Counted from the stretch's first letter, positions 15,631 through 25,247 are shown. The stretch: DNA of 64,000 nucleotides from JAGNLV01 sp964612145 (GCA_964612145.1 CAZTBP010000020.1:12908-76907); one strand, 5' to 3'. The notes: generated by a model from the letters alone, not told the origin. Numbers and translations are program-made.

Positions 15631-17214
15631 ATGAAACGAATTCTTGTCATGCGATTCGGATCGCTGGGGGACGTTATTTTGTCCTCGGCGCCGCTGCTGA
15701 ACCTTCGGATCAGTTTTCCCGAGGCGGAGATAGTCTATCTCACCAGGGAGCGGTATGCGCCGCTGGTGGAGGGGTTTTATGGTATCGACGATGTGGTCGT
15801 GCTGGGGAATGATGCGTCGGGACCGGAGTTGATAAAGCTGCTGCTGGACCTGGATCACCGGGCGTTTGATGCGGTGGTGGATTTGCACGGGAATATTCGT
15901 TCATGGTTAGGGCGACAGTTGATAGCGGCGCCGTTTAAGACGGTGTATCCGAAGCGACGGCTGGAGCGGCGCCGGATTGTCAAGAAGAACGAGATCCCGG
16001 ATGACTGGCCGCATACGATTGAGCTGTATAACCGGGCGGTTGAAGAGATTGGCGGGAGTGTACCTGCCATGCGACCGATTATTCGGGTGCAGGCTAATAA
16101 TAGAATGCCTGACGCTGTAACAACGCTGTTTCAGAGACACGGTACGGTAGCGGTGATCGCGCCGGGAGCGGCGCATGAGAACAAGCGGTGGCCTATGGAG
16201 CAGTTCGTCAGGACGGCGGAGGGGATACATCAGCGCCACGGAGACGGGATCGTGTGGGCCGTGACGGGCAGTGACGCCGGGAAGGCTGACGTGAGCGGGA
16301 TGCCGGCCGAAAGCTGCGTGGAGTTGGTTGACTGTCCGATACCGGAGCTGGCGAGGGTGATCTCCATGGCAAGGTTTACTGTTGCGAATGATTCCGGGAT
16401 CATGCATCTGTCATCGGCGGTCGGGACGCCGGTGGTGGCAATATTTGGTCCGACCCATCCGTCGCTGGGGTTCTCACCGGCCGGGCTGCACGACCGAGTC
16501 GTGGAGGTCGATGAGTACTGTCGGCCGTGTTCGCTTCACGGGGCCAAGCCGTGTTTCCGGGAAGAACGGTTCTGCTTCACGCGAATCGAAGCGGGGCAGG
16601 TGTTGGCCGAGGCGGCGGACGTGTTTCAGGCAACAAGGAATAGAAGACCGGCGTTGTTCATTGATCGTGACGGGACATTGATTGTTGAAAAGCACTTTCT
16701 GGATGATCCTGACCTGATCGAGTTTGAGCGGGGGGCGGTAGAGGCGATCAAGAGGGGCAGGGAAAAGGGGTACAAGATAGTGATCGTGTCAAACCAGTCC
16801 GGTGTGGCGAGGGGTCGGTTCGGCATACCGACGGTGGAGCGGATCAATGCACGGCTGCTGGAAAGGCTTGCTGCGGAAGGGGCGCCGGTTGATGCCCTGT
16901 ATTATTGTCCGCATCATCCGCGCGGGAAGGTTGCTGAGTTTGCGGTTTCCTGCGGGTGTCGCAAGCCCGCGGCCGGCATGGCGGAGCAGGCGGCGGTTGA
17001 TCTCGGGCTGGACCTTCGGAGGTCGTACGTCATCGGGGACAAGGCGGATGATGTAAACTTGGCCGCCGTGTTCGGGGGGCGGGGAATCCTGGTGCGAACG
17101 GGATACGGTTTGAAGCACGAACCAATAGTGGGGTCGGTTCGTTTAACGGATAGAGTGGCTGTTGCCGATGATGTTCTGGCGGCGGTTGAGATAGTTGACC
17201 GGATGGAGGATTGA
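15631..17214 (+). CDS. Heptosyltransferase (GT9) fused to a GmhB-type HAD phosphatase
   Basis: A 527-residue bifunctional protein. Residues 1-335 are a glycosyltransferase family 9 (WaaF/WaaC-like) domain: 'ILVMRFGSLGDVILSSAPLL' at the start, 'VIAPGAAHENKRWP' and 'VANDSGIMHLSSAVGTPVVA' for sugar-nucleotide binding. Residues 340-527 are a HAD phosphatase resembling D,D-heptose 1,7-bisphosphate phosphatase GmhB: 'LFIDRDGTLI' (Asp345, Asp347), 'VSNQSGVARG', the zinc ligands in 'CPHHPRG' and 'CGCRKP', and 'YVIGDKADDVNLA'. The product would both help make ADP-heptose and transfer it to LPS core. It sits between uppP and amrS, overlapping the latter by one base. The two functions are normally separate genes. 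Confidence 0.88.
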   Translation: MKRILVMRFGSLGDVILSSAPLLNLRISFPEAEIVYLTRERYAPLVEGFYGIDDVVVLGNDASGPELIKLLLDLDHRAFDAVVDLHGNIRSWLGRQLIAAPFKTVYPKRRLERRRIVKKNEIPDDWPHTIELYNRAVEEIGGSVPAMRPIIRVQANNRMPDAVTTLFQRHGTVAVIAPGAAHENKRWPMEQFVRTAEGIHQRHGDGIVWAVTGSDAGKADVSGMPAESCVELVDCPIPELARVISMARFTVANDSGIMHLSSAVGTPVVAIFGPTHPSLGFSPAGLHDRVVEVDEYCRPCSLHGAKPCFREERFCFTRIEAGQVLAEAADVFQATRNRRPALFIDRDGTLIVEKHFLDDPDLIEFERGAVEAIKRGREKGYKIVIVSNQSGVARGRFGIPTVERINARLLERLAAEGAPVDALYYCPHHPRGKVAEFAVSCGCRKPAAGMAEQAAVDLGLDLRRSYVIGDKADDVNLAAVFGGRGILVRTGYGLKHEPIVGSVRLTDRVAVADDVLAAVEIVDRMED

Positions 17215-18203
17215 TGCTGTACCCAGCGGCCTACGCCGAACCGTCAGGCGAAAGAGGACTGATCTGCAAACTGTGCCCGGCTCATTGTAGATTTCGAGAG
17301 GGGCGACGGGGGATATGCGGGGCGCGGTTTATGAAGGACGGGAAGTTAGTCACGGACAATTATGGGGAAGCGGTTACATTAGCGGTCGATCCGATCGAGA
17401 AGAAGCCGCTGTACCATTTCTTTCCGACCAGTACTATTTTCTCCACCGGCGCCAACGGCTGCAATTTCAAGTGCCTGAATTGCCAGAACTGGTCCATTTC
17501 TCAGCAGAAGGTAGATACAGAGTACGTGGCTCCGGAACAGATGGCTGATACTGCGGGTCGGTATAATTCAATCGGCGTGGCGTTTACTTATACGGAGCCG
17601 ATGATCTGGTTTGAGTATATCCGGGACACGGCTCCGTTGCTTAAGGAGAGGGGGCTAAAGACGGTCTTGGTGAGCAACGGCTATATCGATCCGGAGCCGC
17701 TGGAGGAGTTGCTGCCGCTGGTGGACGCGATGAATATCGACCTGAAAGGGATTCGTCCTGAGTTTTACCGGCACGTGTGCAAGGGGAAGCTCGAGCCGAT
17801 TTTGCATAATCTGAGGCGGATCGGAGACAGCGAGGTTCACCTGGAAATTACTAATTTGCTGATTCCGGGTGAAAACGACTCAGATGATGAAATAAGGCGG
17901 CTGGTTGATTTTGTGGCTTCGATCTCGGAGTTGACGCCGCTGCATTTGTCGGCGTATCGTCCCGAGTATCGCATGGATGCGCCCGCGACGCCGACGGAGT
18001 CGCTGCTGAAAGCATATAGCATTGCCCGCGATAAGCTGAAATATGTGTTTTTGGGCAATGTTTCGGTGTCGGGGATGTCTGATTCGCACTGTCCGAACTG
18101 CGAGAAGCGGTTGATTTCGCGGACCGGGTATCGGGTGAAGATAGAGTCGCTTGAGGGCGGCCGGTGCACCTCATGCGGGGCTGAAACCGGTATCGTGCAG
18201 TAA
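17214..18203 (+). CDS. amrS: AmmeMemoRadiSam-system radical SAM enzyme AmrS
   Basis: About 329 residues. An N-terminal cysteine motif ('CKLCPAHCRFREGRRGICGA') precedes a radical SAM core whose cluster motif is 'CNFKCLNCQNW', matching the AmrS/PflA-like family that travels with AMMECR1 and MEMO proteins. A C-terminal zinc-ribbon-like segment is present ('CPNCEKRL' and 'CTSCGAE'). The natural substrate of AmrS is not established. AMMECR1 and MEMO genes are not next to it in this window. ATG 17214 overlaps the stop of the preceding gene (TGATG) with GGAGGA just before; TTG 17211 is an alternative. Confidence 0.85.
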   Translation: MLYPAAYAEPSGERGLICKLCPAHCRFREGRRGICGARFMKDGKLVTDNYGEAVTLAVDPIEKKPLYHFFPTSTIFSTGANGCNFKCLNCQNWSISQQKVDTEYVAPEQMADTAGRYNSIGVAFTYTEPMIWFEYIRDTAPLLKERGLKTVLVSNGYIDPEPLEELLPLVDAMNIDLKGIRPEFYRHVCKGKLEPILHNLRRIGDSEVHLEITNLLIPGENDSDDEIRRLVDFVASISELTPLHLSAYRPEYRMDAPATPTESLLKAYSIARDKLKYVFLGNVSVSGMSDSHCPNCEKRLISRTGYRVKIESLEGGRCTSCGAETGIVQ

Positions 18204-18356
18204 CCTGCCGGGATTTCCTGCCGATAAGGTCGATAGGAGAAAAACATTTGAATCAACGGATTTTCTTTGCCAAATTGGCGACAGAATACGTCACTGTAGT
18301 GTGATCGGGGAGGGCCGGAATCTGGGTGGGGCCGACTCTGCCCGTCGCAACCGCTT

Positions 18357-21140
18357 ATGAAACAGATCCGCTTCTACATCCTGCTGGGTTTGATTCTGCT
18401 GATCGGTGTCTCGTCGGCGTCGGCGCAATTCTATTTCGGTAAGAATAAGGTCCAGTATACGCATTTCGACTGGCAGGTGCTTGAAACCGAGCATTTCGAG
18501 ATTTATTTTTATACGGAAGAAGAAGAGATTGCGCGGATCGCGGCCTCGCTTGCGGAGGAGTCTTACCGCGAGCTGGCGGCTAAGTTCAACCACGAGGTTC
18601 CGGACAAGACGCCGCTGATTATATATTCAGCTCCGAGCTATTTCACCCAGACAAATGTAATTCCGAGTATTTTGCCGGAGTCGGTGGCAGGGTTTACCGA
18701 GTTCATAAAGGGCCGGGTCGTATTGCCGTTCCACGGCTCGTATCATGACTTCGATCACGTTCTGCGGCATGAGTTGGTGCATGTTTTCCAGTTGTCCAAG
18801 ATGGATCACGTGATGAAGCGGCGGGGACGGACACTTTTCGGGCGACCGCCGCTCTGGTTTGTCGAAGGGCTGGCTGAGTTCTGGTCGAAGAAATGGGATA
18901 CGAATGCCGACATGGTCGTCAAGGACATGGTTCTCAATAACCGCTTGTTCACGATTCCGCACATGTACCGGATTCGCGGTTCGTACTTCATGTACAAGCT
19001 CGGCGAGTCGATTTGCACGTTTATTGATTCGACGTACGGTGAAGACAAGCTGCTCATGCTTTTCGAGAATATGCATAAGGGAAAGACGTTTGATGACGTG
19101 GTCGAGGTCACGCTTGGATTCGGGTTGAATGAGTTGTCGCGGCAGTGGGAGTACAGTCTGAAAAAAACCTATTACCCGGAGATAGAGAATTCCGGGCTTC
19201 CGACGATGGAGTCGGAGCGGCTGACGTTTGACGGGTATTCCGTTAAGGGGGTCCCGATTACGTGGGATGATGGAAATGGCGAACGTGACTGGATCGTGTT
19301 CAAGGCCAATCGTATGGGGTATTCCGGGATCTATATGACGCCGGCATTGTCGGGATCGGATAAGCCGATCAAGACGCTGGTGAAGGGTGAGAGGTCGTCG
19401 GCATTTGAATCGCTGTATCTGCTCCGCTCGGGGATCGATGCGAATGATTCCGGGTTGATTGTCTTTTCCTCCAAGTCAAAAGAGAATGATGTTATTTATC
19501 TGTATGACCTGCGCGAGGGCGACGTAACGCATCGGTTCGAGTTCCCGGACTTGGCCGGAGCGAGATCGCCCCGGTTGTCGCCGGACGGAACACGAATAGT
19601 TTTTTCAGGTGTCAGGCTGAACGGGTTTTCGGACCTCTATGTGCTCAATACGGTCAATGCGACGTATGAAGCGCTGTTCGAGGACCATTACTTTGACACC
19701 GATCCCTGTTTTTCGCCGGATGGTTCCCGGATTGTGTTTTCCTCGAATCGAGGGCCGTACGGGAAGAACGGGGCGTTGAATATTTTTGAATATGATATCG
19801 AGTCGGGTGAGCTTACCCAGCGGACGTTTGGGCCGTACAAGGAGGAGACGCCGGACTACACTGAGCGGGGGATTTTCTTTTCGTCGGACCGCGAGGGGGC
19901 GTTCAATCTTTATTTGCTGGATGACACTGAGACACTGACGCGGCAGTCGACGTATGCGACCGGGGCGTTCACGCCACGACTGTCGGGCGACGGCAAGTGG
20001 CTGGTCTATACCGGATACCAAAATCTGGGATTTCAGGTATACAAGATGAAGATGCCGGAGAAGCCGAAACCGCTGGCCCAGGAGACCACTCCGGCGCAGC
20101 CGCTGTGGGAGCCGAATCGGGTAACGACGGAGTTCGTGCAGAGTTCAGTCGGGTACAAGACGGATTATTCGCTGGATATCGCGCAGTCGTCGATCGGTTA
20201 CGATCCGGTGTATGGTTCCATCGGCGGCTTTCAGATGGCAATTTCGGATATGCTGGGGAACCATGCCTACTATTTCCTGGTGACCAATACGGCGGATACG
20301 AAGGATGAACTGCTCGAGTCGTTTAATGTCGGTGTGACGTATATCAATCGGGAGCGGCGGCTGAACTGGGGGGTTGGCGGGTTTCACTTATACAATGAGT
20401 ACTTCAACGATTTTGATGGCTTTTTCACGGAGCGGCAGGCAGGGGCGATTGGGCTGTTGTCGTATCCGTTTTCGAAGTTCCACCGGGTGGATCTGACGAC
20501 GGTGGCCCGGTATTCGAATCGTGAGCGGAGTTTTTTCCTCGGCAACAGGGAGGCGTTCCTGGTCTCGAATTATATGAGTCTGGTGTTTGACAATTCCCTC
20601 TGGGATATTTCCGGGCCGATTGAGGGGCGGCGGTATAATTTCACGGTCGGGTATACCACGCGTCTGGACAGCTTAAGCGGTTTCAACCGGCTGGCGATGG
20701 CTGACGTGCGGCATTATTTTCGGCTGGGGAAATATTCGGCCTTTGCCAACAGGCTGTTCGCGTATACTTCGACCGGGGTCGAGCCGCAGCGGATATACTT
20801 TGGGGGCAGCTGGTCGTTCCGCGGGTTCGACCGTCGGGAATGGTACGTGCGCAATGTGCTGTTTGCCTCGAACGAGCTGCGGTTTCCATTGATAGACAAT
20901 CTGCATATTGGTTTTCCGATTGGGGGGCTCGGGTTTTCGAGTATTCGGGGGGCGTTGTTTTTTGATGTGGGATCGGCCTGGGAGGATGAGTTTGATCAGT
21001 TCTTAGGATCGTTCGGGGGCGGTTTCCGGGTGGCGTTAGGCTATCTGGTTATGCTCCGGTTTGATTTCAGCCGGACGACGGACTTCGAGAAGATCAGTTC
21101 TTCAACGGATTTCAACTTTTTCTTCGGGTGGAATTTCTGA
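18357..21140 (+). CDS. Outer-membrane metalloprotease-like / beta-propeller / Omp85 barrel protein
   Basis: A 927-residue multidomain exported protein. Signal peptide at residues 1-24 (LILLIGVSSASA). Residues 35-280 form a gluzincin-like domain with 'LRHELVHVFQ' (His138-x3-His142) and downstream 'WFVEGLAEFW' (Glu170), similar to the peptidase MA superfamily. Residues 300-560 contain TolB/WD40-type propeller blades ('RLSPDGTRIVFSG', 'CFSPDGSRIVFSSNRG'). Residues 600-927 are an Omp85/BamA-type beta-barrel with 'GGSWSFRGFDRREW' and a terminal Phe ('FFFGWNF') as beta-signal. It overlaps the downstream BamB-like lipoprotein gene. Proteolytic activity is inferred from the motif. There is no clear ribosome-binding site at ATG 18357. 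Confidence 0.8.
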   Translation: MKQIRFYILLGLILLIGVSSASAQFYFGKNKVQYTHFDWQVLETEHFEIYFYTEEEEIARIAASLAEESYRELAAKFNHEVPDKTPLIIYSAPSYFTQTNVIPSILPESVAGFTEFIKGRVVLPFHGSYHDFDHVLRHELVHVFQLSKMDHVMKRRGRTLFGRPPLWFVEGLAEFWSKKWDTNADMVVKDMVLNNRLFTIPHMYRIRGSYFMYKLGESICTFIDSTYGEDKLLMLFENMHKGKTFDDVVEVTLGFGLNELSRQWEYSLKKTYYPEIENSGLPTMESERLTFDGYSVKGVPITWDDGNGERDWIVFKANRMGYSGIYMTPALSGSDKPIKTLVKGERSSAFESLYLLRSGIDANDSGLIVFSSKSKENDVIYLYDLREGDVTHRFEFPDLAGARSPRLSPDGTRIVFSGVRLNGFSDLYVLNTVNATYEALFEDHYFDTDPCFSPDGSRIVFSSNRGPYGKNGALNIFEYDIESGELTQRTFGPYKEETPDYTERGIFFSSDREGAFNLYLLDDTETLTRQSTYATGAFTPRLSGDGKWLVYTGYQNLGFQVYKMKMPEKPKPLAQETTPAQPLWEPNRVTTEFVQSSVGYKTDYSLDIAQSSIGYDPVYGSIGGFQMAISDMLGNHAYYFLVTNTADTKDELLESFNVGVTYINRERRLNWGVGGFHLYNEYFNDFDGFFTERQAGAIGLLSYPFSKFHRVDLTTVARYSNRERSFFLGNREAFLVSNYMSLVFDNSLWDISGPIEGRRYNFTVGYTTRLDSLSGFNRLAMADVRHYFRLGKYSAFANRLFAYTSTGVEPQRIYFGGSWSFRGFDRREWYVRNVLFASNELRFPLIDNLHIGFPIGGLGFSSIRGALFFDVGSAWEDEFDQFLGSFGGGFRVALGYLVMLRFDFSRTTDFEKISSSTDFNFFFGWNF

Positions 21141-22306
21141 TGCGGCGTGCAGCGGTGTCTCTCGTCGTGGTAGTTGCAGCCGGGCTGTTGACAATGGTCG
21201 GTTGCAGTCGCGGATTCAGGATTTCTCAGGAGCGAATCGGGATGGGGTCGGCCTGGCCGTATTATCGCGGCGATGTGGCGGGGACAGGTTCGATTGGGGG
21301 GGGATCGTTTGACGGGTCGCTGGATGTTATCTGGGAAGGGCGGGAGTCGGGGAAGCCGTCGGGGCCGCTGACATTGAACAATGGCGCTTTGGCGTTTCCG
21401 TCGGTGCGCCGGCGGGCGAAGTTTTTTGATTCTGAGACGGGTGAATACTTAGGTAAAATCAACGGCAAGGGGGCGGTGCAGACGGGGGTGGTGGTAGAGG
21501 ACAGTTTGCTTTGTTTTGCAGTTTCGCCACGGCATCGATTAAGCTGTTTCAATGCGGTACGGGGCGGTGAACGGTGGCGTCGGTCAGTTAAGGATGCCTC
21601 GGCAGGGTCGATAATAGTAGCAGGTCGCCTTCTGGTCGGATCAGGCACCGGACGGCTGACGGCGTATGACCTTGCCGACGGCTCGGAAATGTGGACTTTT
21701 ACCGGTGACAGCGACCGGTTCACCGGACCGGTGGCGTATGGTCACGGGATGTTGTTCCAGCCGGGTGCTGCCGGGTGCCTGTATGCGGTGTCGCCGGATG
21801 ATGGTTCCCTCTTGTGGAAGACGGACGTATCCGGTTCGGTGCCGAATCCGGTTGCCGTGGATGACCTGGTTATCTTTGGTGATGTGACCGGGTTTGCATA
21901 CGGTGTGGATCCGACGGACGGGGCGATTGCCTGGCGGACGAAAGTGGGTGGTCCGATCTGGACCGCACCTGCTGTGGACAACGGTCGGGCGTTTTTTGGG
22001 CACAGTAAAGGAGCGCTGGTGGCGCTGGATGTGCGTACCGGGGCGATCCTCTGGACCTTTAAGACGGTTGATGTTGTCCGGGCTTCGGCCGTCGTGATAG
22101 GCGACTATGTCGTGGTCGGCACGCTGGCCGGTGACTTGTACTCCCTGCGGGCGGCTGACGGCGGTCAGGTCGAACATCGGGAATTGGACGGGGCGATAGC
22201 TGTCTCGCCGATCAGCGATGGCGACCGGGTTTATGTCGCTACTGAGTCAGGCCGCATATTCTGTTTGGGAGACAGCCATGAGCAAACTGCACGAGCGGAT
22301 CACTGA
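21140..22306 (+). CDS. BamB-like PQQ beta-propeller lipoprotein
   Basis: About 388 residues. Signal peptide with lipobox ending 'TMVGC' (Cys22), then a PQQ-type propeller with repeated blades such as 'GRLTAYDLADGSEMWTFTGD', 'GCLYAVSPDDGSLLWKTDV' and 'GALVALDVRTGAILWTFK'. BamB is the propeller lipoprotein of the outer-membrane barrel assembly machine. Here the gene starts inside the stop codon of the Omp85-barrel gene (TGATG), which supports a shared OM role, but a PQQ propeller alone does not prove BamB function. It overlaps the next gene by 29 bases. An upstream in-frame GTG (21128) is less likely because the signal peptide begins at MRRAAVS. Confidence 0.8.
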   Translation: MRRAAVSLVVVVAAGLLTMVGCSRGFRISQERIGMGSAWPYYRGDVAGTGSIGGGSFDGSLDVIWEGRESGKPSGPLTLNNGALAFPSVRRRAKFFDSETGEYLGKINGKGAVQTGVVVEDSLLCFAVSPRHRLSCFNAVRGGERWRRSVKDASAGSIIVAGRLLVGSGTGRLTAYDLADGSEMWTFTGDSDRFTGPVAYGHGMLFQPGAAGCLYAVSPDDGSLLWKTDVSGSVPNPVAVDDLVIFGDVTGFAYGVDPTDGAIAWRTKVGGPIWTAPAVDNGRAFFGHSKGALVALDVRTGAILWTFKTVDVVRASAVVIGDYVVVGTLAGDLYSLRAADGGQVEHRELDGAIAVSPISDGDRVYVATESGRIFCLGDSHEQTARADH

Positions 22307-24485
22307 AGCGATCCTCAATACTGATCTCGCTGAGATTTCCCTGACCATTGTTCGAGAGCTGGCGATGGCGTGCCGTAAGGTCGGCATCTACGGGCTGCAC
22401 CATTCGGTTTCGCTGAAGGCGGTGGAGAAGCCGTTTGAGGCAATACGGAGTGTTTTCCAGTATAGAAATCACGTCAGTTTCAATATACGGCAGGGCGGGT
22501 TCTATGTCTTGAATGTGCAGCAGAAGGATTCGCCGTTTACGACCGAATTGCGGCGCCATTTTCAGGCGCTGGAGATAAACGCGCTGTTGTTTGACCGTCG
22601 GTTGACGCTGGAGGAGTTTACTAAGTTCCTCGATCGGCTGGTCAAAAAGGCGATAGTCGATAATCCGTCGGATCTGATGCCGTCGTTCTTGCGTCGGGAG
22701 AGGATAGAGACGATTGAAGTTAATACGTCACGTGCGTTTGAGCTTTTCGAGCGGCACAGGCGGTTCGACCCGGAAAAGGACAAGGATTGCTCAGTCAAGG
22801 CAGTTGCGCTTGAGCAGATCGGCGGTGAGCTGGGGGTTTTGGTCGATGTGAATCTTTTCGGCAAAGAGGCGCTGGAGAGGCATGCAATCGATTATTCACA
22901 GAAACTGGTTTCCTATCTGCTGCCGGAAAAAGTTGCTTCGATCCCGGACACGGCATTTGCAGATATCTGTGGGGAGCTGTTTGCGGCGGTAGCGGGGAAG
23001 TTAGATGATTCGATGTCCAGTGAAAAGCTTTTGACGGTGTGGCGGCTGCTGGATTATCACCCGGAACGGGAAGCGATTGTTGAGCAGATTCAACTGGCGG
23101 CACCGAATGACACGATCTGTGCCGAAATTGCCCGCGCCGGCGGGGACACCGACAGTGCAACTCGAATAGAGACGCGGGAGCAGGTTGACACGCTGCTGGT
23201 GAAGGCGCTGGAGAGCGACAGCACGCAGGAGATGCGCGATGAATTCGTGGGTAGTTTCCAGCGGCTGTTGGGGACCGGGCAGCGTGATAAGGTTATTGAA
23301 GTTGTTTCTCGTCTGGCGGATTATCTCAACTCGACCGATACGGCGTTTCGGGGACGGGCGCTGGATTTGCTGATTGGGGTGCTCGAGGGGGTCAATCTTG
23401 CATCCGATAAGGCGATCTTTGAGAGTTTGCTGGGGCAGATCCGGGTCGTGTTTGAGGAACAGACCGAGTCGTTTGAGTACGCCGAGTTTGTCTGGCGGCT
23501 ATTCGACCGGTGCCTGGTTCAGCGACGGTTCGATCTGGTGGCGCGGCTGGCCGGGATTGTCGGTCAGCGCCGAAAGCGAAGCGGCGGCATAACGGTCTAC
23601 GACTCGGTGGGAATAAAGAAGATTATCGAAAATCTCAACCGGTCGGAGATTGTTTCGTTGATGATCGATGAGATGGTCCGGACAGACAAAGAAACCTCGA
23701 CGTATATCCGGGATATTCTCATCGCCTGCGGGGCCGAGGATGCCGCGGTTGGCCTGTCGCACATTATTTCGCACCCGATGCGCCAGGTGCGGGAGCGGGC
23801 GCTGAAGATTCTTGCGGAGTTGGGTAAGGCATCATTGAAAGTGTTTACGCAGATTCTGATGGACGACAACATGTTTGATCGGGAACCGGGTCGGCAGGAA
23901 CTTCCGGATGCGCAGTGGTATGTCGTGCGGAATTCTGTTTTTGTGCTGGGACTGCTGGGAGACACGGAAGGTATTGCGCCGTTGCGTTTGCGGATAAACG
24001 ATCCGGATATCCGGGTGCGCCGTGAGATCCTTGCCAGCCTCAAAGAAATCGGGGGAGAGGATGCCTGTGATCTGCTGATCCTGATGGTCGAGGATCCGGC
24101 GCCTGAGATTTGTGAAAGGGCGGTTGAGGCGGTCGGCAAAGTGGGAACACCGGATACGGCGCCGTTGCTGATTGACGCTATCCAGCGGAATCCGTCGATT
24201 GCGATTCAAGGCATGCAGGCGTTAGGCCGGATAGGCGGGGAAGGGGCAGCCGAGTATCTGAGGGGCCTGCTGCACGATTCTTCGATGCTCACCGAGCTGG
24301 CGGGAGTGAATATTGCCAAAGATGATTTGCGTCTTGCAATAATCGAGTCGCTCGGGAATATCGGTGACGAGCAGTCGGTAGCGTCCTTGCGGGACTTCAA
24401 GGAAAAGCATTCCGAATCAACAAACTTCTTTACGCGCAATTCCGATATTGATAAGGCGCTGAAGAAGGTTCTTGAGTCGAATTAG
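22278..24485 (+). CDS. HEAT-repeat protein of unknown function
   Basis: About 735 residues, no signal peptide, so probably cytoplasmic. The N-terminal 450 residues are alpha-helical without a recognised family. The C-terminal part (about 490-735) has HEAT/PBS-lyase-type repeats: 'VRERALKILAELGKASLKVF', 'DIRVRREILASLKEIGGEDA', 'ICERAVEAVGKVGTPDTAPL', 'IAIQGMQALGRIGGEGAAEY'. Such repeats usually mediate protein binding. The ATG at 22278 follows GGGAGA and sits within the end of the lipoprotein gene; a longer frame from 22218 is possible but would overlap that gene more. A strong terminator follows. Confidence 0.75.
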   Translation: MSKLHERITEAILNTDLAEISLTIVRELAMACRKVGIYGLHHSVSLKAVEKPFEAIRSVFQYRNHVSFNIRQGGFYVLNVQQKDSPFTTELRRHFQALEINALLFDRRLTLEEFTKFLDRLVKKAIVDNPSDLMPSFLRRERIETIEVNTSRAFELFERHRRFDPEKDKDCSVKAVALEQIGGELGVLVDVNLFGKEALERHAIDYSQKLVSYLLPEKVASIPDTAFADICGELFAAVAGKLDDSMSSEKLLTVWRLLDYHPEREAIVEQIQLAAPNDTICAEIARAGGDTDSATRIETREQVDTLLVKALESDSTQEMRDEFVGSFQRLLGTGQRDKVIEVVSRLADYLNSTDTAFRGRALDLLIGVLEGVNLASDKAIFESLLGQIRVVFEEQTESFEYAEFVWRLFDRCLVQRRFDLVARLAGIVGQRRKRSGGITVYDSVGIKKIIENLNRSEIVSLMIDEMVRTDKETSTYIRDILIACGAEDAAVGLSHIISHPMRQVRERALKILAELGKASLKVFTQILMDDNMFDREPGRQELPDAQWYVVRNSVFVLGLLGDTEGIAPLRLRINDPDIRVRREILASLKEIGGEDACDLLILMVEDPAPEICERAVEAVGKVGTPDTAPLLIDAIQRNPSIAIQGMQALGRIGGEGAAEYLRGLLHDSSMLTELAGVNIAKDDLRLAIIESLGNIGDEQSVASLRDFKEKHSESTNFFTRNSDIDKALKKVLESN

Positions 24486-24513
24486 CGGGACGCTGTATTA
24501 ATAGGCGATAAAG

Positions 24514-24545
24514 AAAGGGACGGTGCTGGCACCGTCCCTTTTTGC
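24514..24545. terminator. Strong bidirectional terminator
   Basis: AAAGGGACGGTGC (24514-24526) pairs perfectly with GCACCGTCCCTTT around a 2-base centre, followed by TTTTT. It lies between convergent genes and the A-run on the left side lets it serve the minus-strand OmpA gene as well. Confidence 0.9.
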
Positions 24546-24566
24546 ATTTCGGTGATTCAGGGGGGG

Positions 24567-25247
24567 TTATCCCTTTCCTTCGGTTTCGACCTTTTCGCGG
24601 GCCATTTCCTTGAGTTCATCGTTGGCAAAGATGGCGACCTCGACGCGGCGATTGGCCTGTCGACCAGTGGCGGTTTCGTTGGAGGCGATCGGCTGTTCTT
24701 CGCCGTAGCCCTGAATCATGAACCGTCCCTTGTCAACGCCTTGGGCGGCAAGGAAGGTGCTGACAGACTGGGCTCGGGCCTGGGATAGTTCAAGGTTGTA
24801 TGCGGTCGGTCCGGTGGAGTCGGTGTGGCCCTCAATGAGGATGTTGGTCTTTTCGTATTTTTGGAGGATTTCCGCGAGGTCCGTCAAGTTTTCCTGGGCA
24901 GCCGGCTGAAGTTCCGCTTTGTTGACGTCGAACAGGATGCCGGAGGTAAAGGTGACCTTGATACCTTCGCCGACCCGTTCGATTCGGGCGTTTTCGAGGT
25001 CCTGCCGCATTTCCTCAGCCTGTCTGTCCATGTAGTTGCCGATGTAGGCTCCGGCGGCGCCGCCGACAGCGGCCCCAATGATGGCGCCGACGGCAGTGTT
25101 GCCGGTCTGATTTCCGATGACACCGCCGATGACGGCCCCGGCTCCGGCACCGATCAAGGCGCCTTGGTCGCGCTTGCTTGAGCCGCAGCCGACGAGGCCG
25201 ACGATCAGGGTGAGGGCAAGTAAAATTACCAGAGTCCGTTTGAACAT
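24567..25247 (-). CDS. OmpA-family lipoprotein with glycine zipper (YiaD-like)
   Basis: A 226-residue lipoprotein: signal peptide ending in 'VGLVGC' (Cys21), a glycine-zipper segment at about 30-70 ('ALIGAGAGAVIGGVIGNQTG' and 'AIIGAAVGGAAGAYIG'), then an OmpA-C peptidoglycan-binding domain with 'ILIEGHTDSTG', 'LSQARAQSVSTFL' and 'NRRVEVAI'. This order matches YiaD/Pal-like proteins that tether the outer membrane to peptidoglycan. AAGGAG lies 7 bases before the ATG and a promoter is visible upstream. A short charged tail follows the OmpA domain. Confidence 0.88.
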   Translation of the reverse strand: MFKRTLVILLALTLIVGLVGCGSSKRDQGALIGAGAGAVIGGVIGNQTGNTAVGAIIGAAVGGAAGAYIGNYMDRQAEEMRQDLENARIERVGEGIKVTFTSGILFDVNKAELQPAAQENLTDLAEILQKYEKTNILIEGHTDSTGPTAYNLELSQARAQSVSTFLAAQGVDKGRFMIQGYGEEQPIASNETATGRQANRRVEVAIFANDELKEMAREKVETEGKG

